A stretch of 64,000 nucleotides of DNA. Source: Glossina fuscipes. Lineage: Eukaryota > Arthropoda > Insecta > Diptera > Glossinidae. The position numbers and the translations under genes are program-made. The notes under the pieces were generated by a model. It saw nothing but the letters and a program-made list of their open reading frames with translations. It ran no database searches and had not been told where the DNA came from. Numbering within the stretch: position 1 is the first letter of the stretch; each line of letters opens with the position of its first letter. Shown one piece after another: positions 34,079-45,065 of this stretch. Where the stretch lies: assembly GCF_014805625.2 (NCBI RefSeq), contig NW_023998432.1, forward strand, positions 434,001 to 498,000. The letters run 5' to 3'.

Positions 34079-34925
34079 ATTTGTAGAATTTGGTTCCTTG
34101 GAAAATCGGTAAGTTTTACTGCAAACCCACTTTGTTAAATGTGGGATTTTTATAATAATATTCTTAATCGCAATTAAATGGAATTTAGCTACCTTCAGCA
34201 ATCATTATGATGAGATGATCCTTCCATCCATCTTTTATTTGATAATAAAATTTCTAAAGTAGTAAATGGTTGGATAGAAAAGTGAAAGTATAGATTTTTA
34301 GTTTTGTGTGTCAGATTAAGTGTTGTGAACAACAAGTTATGCAAAGGAATCTTAACGAATGTAATCTAAATTTTTGATTGCAAAGTTTTTCTTGTCTTTG
34401 CAGGGTACGTAATTACACTGTTGCTTTATGAGAACGTTATTCTATTATAGCTTCAGTTACGTTGCATTGAAAATTTTGTTTCATTGAAAAAATACAATTA
34501 ACTCGCAAATATTTTTTGATTTTGATGATATTTTACAATTTTTACTTTGATTATTCGTTATCAAGTTTCTTATAGTATGTCGTCGATTTAATTAAATTCC
34601 ACTATTCTTATTATTTGCTGGAAAATGAGTTTAAGAAAGATCGTTTAAAATTCATTGCCGTAGCAGCAGACATCAATGCCGGACGGGGGCTCAATCAAGC
34701 TAGTTAAGTGACATGGTCGTAAATCGCAACCATTGTTACGTGAGATTATGACAAACATTTTACATTTCACCTACGAAAAGAAATGTTTGTCTTGATCAAA
34801 GCCAATTGTAAAATTACATAAATTCAATCACCTTATAATCAGTTAAGGCGAATCATTAGACATCCTACCCTAATTCGCCTAGTTTAGTTATGCACTGGTA
34901 ATAATATAGCAAAATTATACATTAT
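34079..34925. other. AT-rich non-coding stretch
   Basis: No recognised feature. Confidence 0.5.
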
Positions 34926-34929
34926 TTTC

Positions 34930-35400
34930 ATGTAGGGGCATGCCTTTCATTAAAGTCTACATTTTGGAGGATGCCCAAAACATTACAGCCGCATAATCCA
35001 AATTCGGCAAACTTAATTTACTTCCTAAAAATAGACTTTCTCTGGGTATAAGGGCTTCTTTTTCATAACCACGCATATACTTGTTTAGGGCTTGACCTAT
35101 GAATAGATCTATGTGATCCAAATTTCCTACTGTTAATTTTTTTGCCAATTCGCTACTATGGAACAATTTTCATTATAAAACATTAACAAGCAGGCCTTTT
35201 TGGCATATAAGGGTTTACATTTTCTGAGACTACATATAAGCGAAGACAAAAATAGACCTACATGATTCACATTCGGTACGGTCGATTTCTATGTCAATTT
35301 ACTATTATGAACTAATTTTCACCATGAAATATTAAAAATTATACTTTTTATCAAATAAAGATTCAGTTTTCGTAGGAACTGTTGTATGCGGTGGAGTTAA
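34930..35400 (-). repeat. Repeat D2, about three units in reverse orientation
   Basis: Reverse-complement units: 'ctatggaacaattttcatta' at about 35155 and 'attatgaactaattttcacc' at about 35303 (spacing about 148 bp), each preceded by a 'gatccaaatttcctac'- or 'gattcacattcggtac'-type block and 'agatctatg/agacctacat'. A third, weaker unit lies at 34.93-35.05 kb. The 69-codon ORF at 34957-35166 is repeat-derived. Confidence 0.6.
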
Positions 35401-35499
35401 AAAAATTGGCACAACTGGACCAACTATTTCATACCGATTGAGAAAGTCAAAATAGTATTATGCGACGACTTTTGTCGACTTTTCAAGATAGGGTGTTAT

Positions 35500-35790
35500 A
35501 TGGAGAGTGATTGAAACGCTGAACCGATGCAAACTGTTTTCAACACCATTCGTTCTTGAATCAAAACATGTCAGTGTATCAAATTTCATCAATACAACTC
35601 AAAAATTGTGATATGTAAGTTGAACATAAAAATACGTGGACAGACATCAGGCGGATAGACGGACAGATAAGCTTAGATTCAGAAAATGATTTTGGATCGA
35701 TTGGTATAATAAAAGATGGATTTATGTCATTTAATATACACCGTACCACAAGTAGTGTAAGGTATAATAATTTTGATATTGTAATATACA
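35500..35790 (+). repeat. Dispersed repeat D1, 3' half
   Basis: 'caatacaactcaaaaattgt', core 'cggatagacggacagata' at 35652, 'gcttagattcagaaaatgat' and tail 'atataccgtaccacaagtag'. Same order as 32.5-32.77 kb. Confidence 0.6.
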
Positions 35791-36139
35791 ATTTCCCTTT
35801 ATACAATGAGTAGTCCGAATATGAAATTCTGTGATGCATTTGTTGTAATATCAAATATGTGAAACTTGAATGCTATCAAAAATAAAATCGTTCTCCCCAG
35901 ACGCGTTTGAAATTGTAGAAATTTAATTCATTTGATAAGTCTCACTAAGTTTTAAAAATTATGTTTAAGACTGTTAAGCACAAGATTGAAAATTAAAGTT
36001 TGTCTGAAATGTGTAGTTTTTGAACGTGTTTATTTCGATTTGTGATTTTTTGCGGTTTGTGCGAAAAAAATTATTTGCAGGCTACTTCTGTGTACAAAAC
36101 GAAGCAAATTTTTGATAATGAATTAAGTTTAATTGAAGT

Positions 36140-37010
36140 AACGATTTCGAAACCGGGTGGCAGCTAAGCCATTCCGCATCGATTCGTACAAGTGGTAATC
36201 AGAAGGAGATACGGCAGATCTTCTAATTCCAGCTGCAGCATAGTATGTTTGATAACTCTTTCGACGTGTAGCCGAGCGTTGTCATGCAAGAGGATGATAT
36301 TGTGTGCGTTAACCGCTAGTCCTGGTCTTTTTCGCAACAATACATCATTTAATTGGTTCAGTTGACATCGGTCGATGTCTGGAGTAGTAGTTTCATTGGG
36401 TTTTAGCAGCTCGTAATACACCATCGTAGCTGATTCCACCATATTGACACTAAAACTTTACGGTCATGAACATTCCGCTTGGCTGTTGATGTGGATGGCT
36501 CTCCAAACCCATGGGTTTTCGCACTTGGAAATGTCGTAGTAGATCCGCTTTTTATCGTCAGTTACAACACGCTACAGAAAATTTTTGTTTTTGTGCCTGG
36601 CAAGCAACGTTGAAGCAGTTCGAAATAACGCTTTCAGTTTAATTCGTATGGTAGCCATTTTTCCTCCCCTTGGATCTTTCCCATTGCATGTAACCGTCCA
36701 AGCTGTTAGAAATTTTTTTGAGAGTTTAAGCTGGGCTTTCGTTCAATAGATCTTGCTATTCATTATCTTCGCACTTTTTTGGTCCTTCAGTCTGTTTTTG
36801 TCACTGACATTGACAACAAAAGTAATGCGTATTGAAAATCAAATTTTGAGCGTTCCATGATTAGCGTCTGTGTACACTCATTAACTCAATAATACTAAAT
36901 GGAAATCCGTTATTCTCTGTAGAGAACGCTCAAAATAATCGAATTTAACTGCTATGTACATCGATGCTTTTCATTACTTTATCATTTTCATTAATAGATA
37001 TCGCTGATCA
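36140..37010 (-). pseudogene. Mariner transposase pseudogene, copy B
   Basis: Same family as copy A at 18.35 kb, on the opposite strand. The ATG is at 36856-36858 (MERSKFDF). Roughly 115 bp of the DNA-binding domain present in copy A is missing after the first 16 codons. Catalytic part 36442-36164 reads MVYYELLKPNETTT, IILLHDNARLHVE and then loses frame at the YSPDLA position. In the next frame SPSDYHLYESMRNG follows, so the third Asp is present but out of frame through a small deletion. Several stops occur upstream. 5' non-coding homology with copy A extends to about 37010. Confidence 0.8.
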
Positions 37011-37720
37011 AAATACATGCACTATCGCGTCAGTAAACCAAAACCGTATCACTTATTACAAAATAAAAAGTTTTGCTTGGGTAAACACTTGAGATGGTTT
37101 AACTAATTATTAAGGTTGATCAGAAGGTTCAAAAAGAAAAAAATATGTTCGAAATCAAATCCGGCAGTCAAATGTGAAATCCCAAGAAAGTGGAAAAATT
37201 CTCTGCCCATTACGAACTTTGGGCAGATCTTTTCTGGCTTACTTTATATAGTGACACAATGTAGAGGGTGAAGCATACTTACAACTCTCACAGATATGTG
37301 CAATATGTATAGAATATACACGTCAATTTAGTAAAGCCGTTACGAAACAGGCCTCAATTCTTATCTCAATTCCTAATAAAAAACACTTTAAATTAAAGAT
37401 GTTTACTTAATATTTCTATTAAATTAAAATCTCACACCGTAATTTTGCGGTCGGATTACAAGTTATTTGGAATTTTAGTTATTGTTAGGTATAAACCTAT
37501 AGGTAGGTATTGACCATTAGCTCAGCACTGCACTACACAACAAGTATTAGGTGTACCGGTAATTTATGAGATTTTCATTTCTTTTGTAATATTGGATGTA
37601 TGTAGTTTAGATATCAGCATTTATTCGGTATAAGTTTCTCTTGTTTACAAGCTGTCATTTTGTGTATACCAAAGTGTAAAGAGATGGATGCCAACTAATA
37701 GCATGTTATTCTGTTTTCAC
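37011..37720. other. Non-coding stretch
   Basis: No recognised feature. Confidence 0.45.
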
Positions 37721-37724
37721 CTAG

Positions 37725-38275
37725 AAAAGAAGTGCAGCTGAAGCTACGCGGATAATCAAGTTGGTTTAGGGTGAAAACCAGTGAGCTAAAGACCACTTAG
37801 AAAGTGGTTCGCGAGATTTCATGCAAAAAATTGTAATCTTGAGCTCCGTTTGTTAGGACTAGAAAAGAATCATTTACTGTGAACTAAAAGTTGGCGAAAC
37901 TGTTATATCTGAACGATATCAAGCTCAACTAATCGAACTACGCGACGTACTTCAGAAGACAAGATCGTTTATTGGCAAGGAACTCAAAAATTGATCTTGC
38001 TTCGTCTGTCGGCAGCAAAAGCAACCCAGGAAGCAGTCTTTAATTTGGGCTGGAGCTTCTTTGGATTTTGGTTTATTCTCCGGAAATGTCGCCTTCTGAT
38101 TACTTCCCGTTCGTATCCATGCAATCACATTTAAGAGATCAGCGGTTCACAAACCTTGAAGATATGCAAAATGGGTCGATGATTTATGATTTCGCGTTGA
38201 AACCATGAAGTTTCTACCGCGAGACCATCCCTAAGCTATCTAATAAGAGGTGAAAGACCGTAGACAATGATGATA
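37725..38275 (+). pseudogene. Internally deleted mariner transposase remnant
   Basis: Begins with KRSAAEATRIIKLV and WFARFHAK of the helix-turn-helix domain (37722-37830), then jumps directly to GETVISERYQAQLIELRDVL of the catalytic domain (about 37890). The linker and first catalytic Asp are absent. Further on, out of frame, are LGWSFF, the MQSHLRDQRFTNLEDMQ segment (38120-38172) and FYRETIPKLSNKR near the C-terminus. The second catalytic HDN motif is unreadable. This is a different lineage from copies A and B. Confidence 0.65.
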
Positions 38276-38379
38276 AATAATTAGATTATTAAACTTTGTA
38301 GCAAATGTGTTTTAATTAAATTTGTATTTGATCACACAAAACTTAATTGTGCACTTGATAATTGCGTTATTTCGGGTTT

Positions 38380-38910
38380 GTATGGATAGAAGTAAAATAT
38401 AGTGAAAATTAATTTAACTTAGGATTATTTAATCAAATTTGATTTTAGCTAACTTAAGCCGCAGGGCATATATTTACATTAATCTGACTTACCGAAACCT
38501 AAAGAATTCTAATTGAATCTAATCTGGCGTAAACAAATTTAAATTAATTTAATGTAATTTAATTAAACCTAACATAATTTAATATAACTTAATCTAATCT
38601 ACCTTGACATCATTAAACCTAACATGTTTAACTCCATATAATCTAATCATGCCCACGTTCGTAATCTGACGTAAGTTAGCTTAATCTATCCTACGGCATA
38701 ACATAAACTTATTTCTCTAATCTCTCGAGCCTAAATCTCTTGAAAGTAACCTAGTCAAAACTAACCGCCTATATATATCCTAACTTAACCTACTCTTACC
38801 TTATTTATCAAGAGCTAAGCTAATTTAACTTTATGTAATCTAACATAACTTAATCTGACCTTAAATAATTAAACTTAATCAAATCTTTAAATTAAATTTA
38901 CTTACGGTGA
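38380..38910. repeat. Degenerate TAACCTAA / TAATCTAA-rich tract
   Basis: About 500 bp in which units such as 'aaacctaacat', 'taatctaatct', 'taacttaacctac' and 'cttaatctgacc' recur with no fixed period. The plus strand is rich in A, T and C and poor in G. Probably a decayed short-period satellite. CCTAA units resemble the general insect telomere repeat, but they are too diverged to call. Confidence 0.6.
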
Positions 38911-38984
38911 AACTCTTGAAAAGTGGTTTCTTACTCTACGTTACTTGAGAAAAATGTAAATTAAGTTTGCGCGGATGTGTACAT

Positions 38985-39160
38985 CATCAGAAAGTTGAGA
39001 TACACCCATTATTCAAATTCATAACCATTTTCTTTTCAACTGACTATCTTTCCTGCTATCTACTGTCTGTCTGTATAAGCATGGGTTTCACTTCTAAGTC
39101 GCAATAGTTGAGATATTTTGTTAAAATTCCATATATTAATATGTGTTATTTAAAACATGA
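38985..39160 (-). repeat. Dispersed repeat D1, degraded reverse copy
   Basis: 'ctactgtctgtctgtataag' core at 39060 followed by 'taagtcgcaatagttgagat', the same reverse-order pair as at 1.0, 21.5 and 50.6 kb. Confidence 0.42.
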
Positions 39161-40795
39161 AACCCGTTGAAAGTAGATTACATCGAACGATTTTCGAATA
39201 ACGTCCTGTTGTAAAAAAATCTTCATACAGAAAAAAATTTGCAATTTTCAATATCTCTTGAGAAGAATTGGTAGAAAAGGGTACCTTGCCTTACTAAGTA
39301 AATGTGGAAAATTTATATTGAATGGGACCGTTTTTCGTAACGCCGTCTATATCATTTTGATAAAATATAGGGCTTCTTGTACCACATGTTCGTATAATTT
39401 GCAAGCCGGATCAATGTAGTGATTTAGTATAGATCTATTTTTCCTATATAAGTATTTTCAAGGAAAGGAAGCGTTTAGATGTCAACATGGTCTGATATTA
39501 TCGATTAATTTTACAAAAAAACAAATTAATTTTCCCCAACTTTGATCACGACGATTAGAGCTTTCTGCTGTGTCCCCCCAAATCGTCCTCATTAAAGTAA
39601 GGATTAATAGTAATATTAAAGATACTATATTATATTCATATTAAAGTAGTGAGATATAATTTATGGTACTTAATCACGAAGATAAATAAATTATTCCGTT
39701 AGGCCAAGTGACGTAGGATATTTAATTGTCAGCTTTGTCGGGCAATAATCCTTTTTAACTGGGTACTTCTGTGTAAATATGGCACGTATGCTATTGTTAG
39801 TCATTGTGAAAACACAATTTCCTTTCTGTTCTTTCGCTATCTTATGAGAGATTGCAAAAATATTTGAAAACTGTGTGCATACCATACCGCTGACAATATG
39901 AATTGACAATTGTAAGTTAATACATGAGTACGTTTCCCTTAGAAACCTGATTTGTTTTATTGTTATAGTTTTATTACATTAGTTTTGAGTTTTTTTTTTT
40001 TTTTTTGATTGAGTGATTATCGGAAAGTTAGTTACTTTTCGATAAAAGCGAACGCATTTGTTTATGTTTACAAAAAAACAAAAAAAAAAAAAAAAAAAAA
40101 CAGAAGCGAACAGACAGAGCGAGAAAGGGAAAGAAAAAGCCCGGTTCACTTTTCAAATATATTGAAGTGTTCGCTTTAATGTCCTTTAATGTTTGTTGAA
40201 TGCTATTTGTTTGAATGTTTATTTATTTATTTTGTTTTTTGAAGTTTGCATGACCAAGCTGAGCGATTGTTTATAACGAGAAAATCGAATGCAACAAATG
40301 CTTTTATAGCCATTACTGTTACTCGATTACACTGACTTTGTTATCGTGATATGATTATAACCACGTCGGTGTTGTTGTTTTCATTTTTCGTATTCTCTCA
40401 GGGATACATAGAAATTCGAGACAACAACTCTAAAAACTACTGATTGTGAATTTATTTGATTTGATTGTAAAAATATTTCCGCTGTTGTTGGTTTTGCTTA
40501 CCACGTAGTTTATTTTGCTAGTACTAGCAATTGCTCCTTCTCAACCATATATAAAGTATATAAAAAAAGAAAAAAACAAAATGAAAAACTGAAATATGCA
40601 AAGGAGGTAGTAACGAAGAGGAGTAATACCAGAAGCATATTAAAATGCTTTATAGAGTATAAAGCTCAGTATTTTATTGTAAAAACTAGTCAAGAACTTA
40701 CAGTCAGCTTAAACAGAATTCTTGCTACTTGTTAGCTCAAATCATTATAAGAATTTTTTTATAAATATGACCAATATAACACTTAATATATATAA
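39161..40795. other. Non-coding stretch with a T-run / hairpin / A-run
   Basis: A run of 17 T (39990-40006) and a 20-base A run (40081-40100) enclose a small hairpin ('atcggaaagt' / 'acttttcgat', 40019-40043). A purine-rich 'gacagagcgagaaaggga' block follows at about 40111. 'accatatataaagtatata' at 40545 is TATA-like but unsupported as a promoter. Confidence 0.45.
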
Positions 40796-40801
40796 CATAT
40801 T

Positions 40802-42394
40802 TTAATTTATTTATTTATTTATTTATTTATTCCACTTATACTAGTAACTCAACTAAACAAATAACAGTCGAGCTCAATAGGCTCTTAATGCAAAACTAAT
40901 ATTAATTAACAATAAAATTGAGTATAAGCATAATAAAACAAATAAGAAGAAAAAAAAAGAAAAAGAAAAAAAAGCATGTACGCTATCAGCATAGGAGCAC
41001 ACTTACAACCGGTACAGGACCAAATTGCAAATGAACCCCTAAGCCATCGCAAACTTGCATAAGCCTGGCAACCGATAATAAATTGACAATAATTCACTTT
41101 CGAAACGTAACGACTTTTTAAGGATAAAAGCTGGTTTAAATACGACATAGGTAAATCGCGCGTATTAAGCAATGTTGCTTTAATGGACTTTAAAGAGTCC
41201 GATAACGAGAATAAGTGGTAGACGTCATTTAGGTTCTTGCAAACGACTCTGAGCGGATTGAACAGCTCATAATTAAATTTACACTGATTAAGCTTAACCA
41301 AGATAAAGTGCCTAGAGAAGCGGTTAGGGACATTAAAGCTTATTTCACCTAGTAATGAAGGCGAGTCAATAGCACCATTTATTACTTTAATTAGAAAGGA
41401 AACGCCTAGAACAAACCTATGTTTCTCAAGAGACGGTAGGGACAGCAGAATCAACCTATTTTCATACGGAGGAAGAGAGGCAATCGGATCCCAACCCAAA
41501 TTTCTAAGGGCAAACAGCAAGAATTGCTTTTGAACAGATTCAATTGAATCTACGTAGCACTTATATGAAGGAGACCGCACAACTGAGGCATACTCGAGTA
41601 TGGGTCTAACCAAACACATGTATAGCCTTTTCGTAATGTAGAGATCATCAAGCTCTTTGGACCACCTTTTTATAAAACCAAGCGCGAACCTAGCTTTGCT
41701 AATCGAGAGCTCAATATGCAAGTTAAAACGTAACCTATGGTCAAATAGAACGCCTAAATCTGTAATCGAATCGACGTCCTCCAACTTATGCGAATCTATG
41801 AAATACTGAGTAATGAATGACTTTCTTCTTGAGAATGAAAGCTTCTTACATTTATTCAGATTTAGTTTCAGAAGATTCAAAGAGCACCATGCAACAAAAT
41901 TATCCAAATCACTTTGAAGCTGATGTGATTGCGATTCAACAGAGAAGGAAGAAAACAGTTTCACATCATCAGCATACATTAAGATCTGGCTGGAATTAAC
42001 CACCGATGGGAGATTGTTAATGTATAAACTAAATAAAATAGGACCTAAGTGACTTCCTTGAGGTACGCCAGACGTAACGGGGAATTCATCCGAGGTGATG
42101 AAGTTAAACAAAACTCTGAAGGATCTATTGTGCAGATAAGAGCTTGTCCATTTCACTAAGTAGGGTAGGAAACCAGAGGCTTGGAGTTTAAAGATAAGTA
42201 GTCTATGGTTAACCATATCAAATGCTTTGCTTACATCAGTGTAAATAACATCTGTACGAGAGACGCTAGAAAAAGCCTTGAAAACATGACAGGTAAACTC
42301 TAACAAGTTGGTGACTGTAGATCGCCCTTTCCGAAAGTCGTGCTGGTGCGGAGAAATATACGAATTAATGGCAAAGGCCAAATGTTGAGTCACA
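40802..42394 (-). mobile_element. CR1/Jockey-like LINE, family L2, copy 2 (5'-truncated, best preserved)
   Basis: Nucleotide similarity to copy 1 stops abruptly at 42394, where the sequence changes to AT repeats, so the copy is 5'-truncated within the RT. The 3' end is the (TAAA)n-like tail at 40802-40832. The 3' UTR-like part shares 'tgccaggcttatgcaagttt'-type sequence with copy 1. A clear target-site duplication could not be recognised in the AT-rich flanks. Confidence 0.88.
40906..42393 (-). CDS. Partial reverse transcriptase of L2 LINE copy 2, uninterrupted frame
   Basis: A 495-codon frame covering the C-terminal part of the RT and the thumb. Visible motifs: HDFRKGRSTVTNLLEF (residues about 18-33), YTDVSKAFDMVNH with the first catalytic Asp (about 51-63), SGVPQGSHLGPILF (about 109-122), LMYADDVKLFSS with the catalytic YADD (about 139-150), LNLNKCKKLSF, LGVLFDHRLRF and LVRPILEYASV. 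No RNase H follows. The frame opens with a GTG codon equivalent to an internal Val of copy 1, preceded by TAA, so there is no genuine start codon and it is not an expressed gene as it stands. Lack of stops marks it as the youngest L2 copy here. The last 40 or so codons are hydrophobic F/Y-rich translation of T-rich 3' sequence. Confidence 0.85.
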   Translation of the reverse strand: MTQHLAFAINSYISPHQHDFRKGRSTVTNLLEFTCHVFKAFSSVSRTDVIYTDVSKAFDMVNHRLLIFKLQASGFLPYLVKWTSSYLHNRSFRVLFNFITSDEFPVTSGVPQGSHLGPILFSLYINNLPSVVNSSQILMYADDVKLFSSFSVESQSHQLQSDLDNFVAWCSLNLLKLNLNKCKKLSFSRRKSFITQYFIDSHKLEDVDSITDLGVLFDHRLRFNLHIELSISKARFALGFIKRWSKELDDLYITKRLYMCLVRPILEYASVVRSPSYKCYVDSIESVQKQFLLFALRNLGWDPIASLPPYENRLILLSLPSLEKHRFVLGVSFLIKVINGAIDSPSLLGEISFNVPNRFSRHFILVKLNQCKFNYELFNPLRVVCKNLNDVYHLFSLSDSLKSIKATLLNTRDLPMSYLNQLLSLKSRYVSKVNYCQFIIGCQAYASLRWLRGSFAIWSCTGCKCAPMLIAYMLFFLFLFFSSYLFYYAYTQFYC

Positions 42395-43375
42395 TATTAT
42401 TATTTATATATATATGTATATTTCATGTTATATTAATATTTTCGAAAGACCTTTTTGGCTTAAGAAGAATAAAACAACAAGTTCCAAGCTCCTATCTCAT
42501 ACTTAAGGTTTTGTGAATGAAATAAAAAAATGTATTGATATGAGGAGGGGGTGGAAAAAGAGTCGCTGAAGAAAGAAGAAAGTTTGTAGAATGTTTGAAT
42601 TTGGAGTAACAATTCTTCACGAAGACTGCACCTTTTTGATAAGTTATTCGAAAAGACAAAAAGGTTTATTCGCACTTTGAACCTCTAAGCAGTTTTAACA
42701 AGTCGATAATTCGTAGTAATCGGATTTCGTCTGTGAATTTAAATTCAGAATATATGAACGAACCTGAGACTTTTCTTAAACTGTAATCAAATATTTAATA
42801 TAAGGAAAAATTCTATTGCAAAGCTTCGAAAGCTTTTCTACTTGAATTAAAAAAGATTGTAAGAACAAAATTACGATTAAAATCAGTCGAGGTTTGAGAC
42901 ATAAAGTACTATGTTATTTATGATTTTCTTTTCAACGCAGTATATACCTTTACTGAGTTATGATCGAAAACTAAAGTAAAGAATGGAGAAGAAAAATTTT
43001 GCTTTTTTTTTTTTTCATTTTTCTTTAAAACAATTTTCGGTTAGTTGAGCTAATGCATCAAGGTCAGAATGCTGATAAAATGCAATTTACCCTAATGCTG
43101 CATATTTTGTAGTTTAAACTTCCTACTATGTACACTAGCGCACGTACAATGTATACGTATGTGCTGTTGAGCGTATGTGTATTTTTGTCTGTATCGAAGC
43201 ACAAACAGACAGAAATATGATTGCACGCACAAACATATAATAAAATTCCTTTCATTCTTTGTAAATTTAAATGTTGTATGCATAACCAGTTATGTATGCC
43301 ATGCAGACATTATAAATTGCTTTTGGCTGTGTATTTATATATGTATGGCACATTACAGGTACATCTACATGTATC
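42395..43375. other. AT-rich non-coding stretch
   Basis: ORFs at 42460-42675 and 43064-43283 have no recognisable content. A T run lies at about 43003-43015. Confidence 0.45.
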
Positions 43376-43379
43376 AATA

Positions 43380-43506
43380 TAAAGTTCATTGTTCTGCAAC
43401 TTGGGCGAAAGGACGTAGAAAATCAAATTTAACCAAATTACTTGGCATTCTAGGACGTTCTACAAAAGATAATGGTAATAAACCCATATTTACGAAAGTT
43501 TTATAA
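43380..43506 (+). CDS. Possible short exon, unknown identity
   Basis: The end of a plus-strand frame reads SATWAKGRRKSNLTKLLG and then ILGRSTKDNGNKPIFTKVL, more protein-like than its surroundings. A GTAATA donor-like site sits at 43473 after 'aagataatg'. A good acceptor is not visible ('tgggcgaaag' near 43410 is weak). Could be a decayed exon or chance. Confidence 0.2.
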
Positions 43507-44950
43507 TCGCGTTTATAGAAACATTTATATAAATATATATATATATATATGATTAGCAAGTATATATATACACATTTTTGAGAAGAATCCATAATTTGGT
43601 AACATATACTTTTTATCAAAACTGCACAATAGGTAAGATATATAGGCAATATATCAGTGAACCTCCGTTCTTTATATAAATTTCATTTCAATTTAGGTTG
43701 TGGCAATCGTCAGGTCCCTTATGGACAAATTACGAAAATAATTTTCTCTTGATGGAATACAATTCCAAGATCTCAATCGCAACAGATTTCCATTATTGCT
43801 GAGAATTGATAGATGCTTTCTCTCACATACTTCAGAATGTTACAATCAAATACCAGAATTTACATAGTGTTAAATATTAATTCTAGATGTAGTAATTGCG
43901 ATAATTAGATGAAGCTAATTGATTAAATTCTCCTTCTCTCTTCCTGCTATTCAATGGCAACCTCGTGTGCGTAACAGAAACTCGGGATCTACTCGTTTGT
44001 AGACAGCAGCATATGTCACTCAATTTCGGTATAACTCGCATATTAGGGCGGGCGCCTCCAATCATTGCTTGGAGGCCTTCAATAACGAAATGCTTTGACG
44101 CTCATGGGCGACGAAAGCGTTTCCAAAACTCTTGACACCCTTGAGCAGTGGCGCAATGTGGTATTTTGTGACTTATATACAGGTATATCAACGAACTAAG
44201 TTCCTTATGAGGGCTATCCGGTTTTCTTAGCGTTTCCATACATTCGTTCTCGCGTTATCTGCATACCCCACAACACACTACTGTGATTCGCCGTTTTTTA
44301 ACCGTACTATCCCCCTTCATTTCTCCATTTTCATGTCGAACATGCACAAACACTACTCCGTCAATACATTCCTCTCTTTCTATAACTTTTCCTGATCGCC
44401 ACCATGCCCGCTCGTAAAGACGACATCCACCGAATGCCTGGTCATAGCAAAAAACAAATCCCGGCGATTTAATTATTTCAGCCTATCTATCTATTCGTTT
44501 GTGCATTTAATTAAAGTGCGGATACGATTTCAATATCACAATATAACTTCTATGGAAGAACAAAATTGATTTCAAATTTTTTCTGATCACATTCGTAAGT
44601 CTAAGTTGGAAAATCGGCGCAAGAGTGTGGTCACAATCTGTGGAAAGTTTTCCTCCTCCAATCTAGTCTTAGCTTAAAAATTTAATTTTAATGTTAATTA
44701 TTTTTAGCACACGTATATCAAAACAAAAAGTATAAGAAGAAAAGTAAATATAAAAAAAATATGAAGAAATAAAATAAAACATAAATAAGCTAAAAGGATA
44801 TAGTTTGATTATTAAATGACCTACATCAATTCATCTATTTTGTGTATTTTTTCTTTTATTAATTATTTTCTACACCACTTGCGGTAAGAGTACATTAAGT
44901 TTGTACGCATGCTGGAAGTAACAGAATGGCTTGCGATAGTCCAGCCTGGT
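43507..44950. other. Non-coding stretch, less AT-rich in 43.95-44.47 kb
   Basis: (TA)n at about 43533-43550. The 43.95-44.47 kb block is visibly richer in G+C than its surroundings but has no frame I can assign. At 44880 'ttgcggtaagagtacattaa' resembles the reverse D1 tail. Confidence 0.4.
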
Positions 44951-44954
44951 GCTA

Positions 44955-45065
44955 TGCCGCTCAGTGTGTTTACCAGATATTGGTCCTTCTGATTATCGTT
45001 TCGGTTCATTAATTGGTTTAAGTGAGAACATAAAATCTGAGCGAGCGAATTTTTGTATTCGAACT
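44955..45065 (+). pseudogene. Small mariner-type transposase fragment
   Basis: VCLPDIGPSDYRFGSL followed by SENIKSERANF in one frame corresponds to the YSPDLAPSDYHLF segment with the third catalytic Asp and the helix after it. Only about 100 bp is recognisable. Confidence 0.42.

Noticed and set aside
40540..40570. TATA-box-like sequence with following A-rich leader
   Set aside because: In AT-rich DNA such matches are frequent; no initiator, downstream element or gene follows on the plus strand.
43883..44470. G+C-richer block considered as a gene or transposon
   Set aside because: No frame longer than 60 codons and no motif; left as unassigned.
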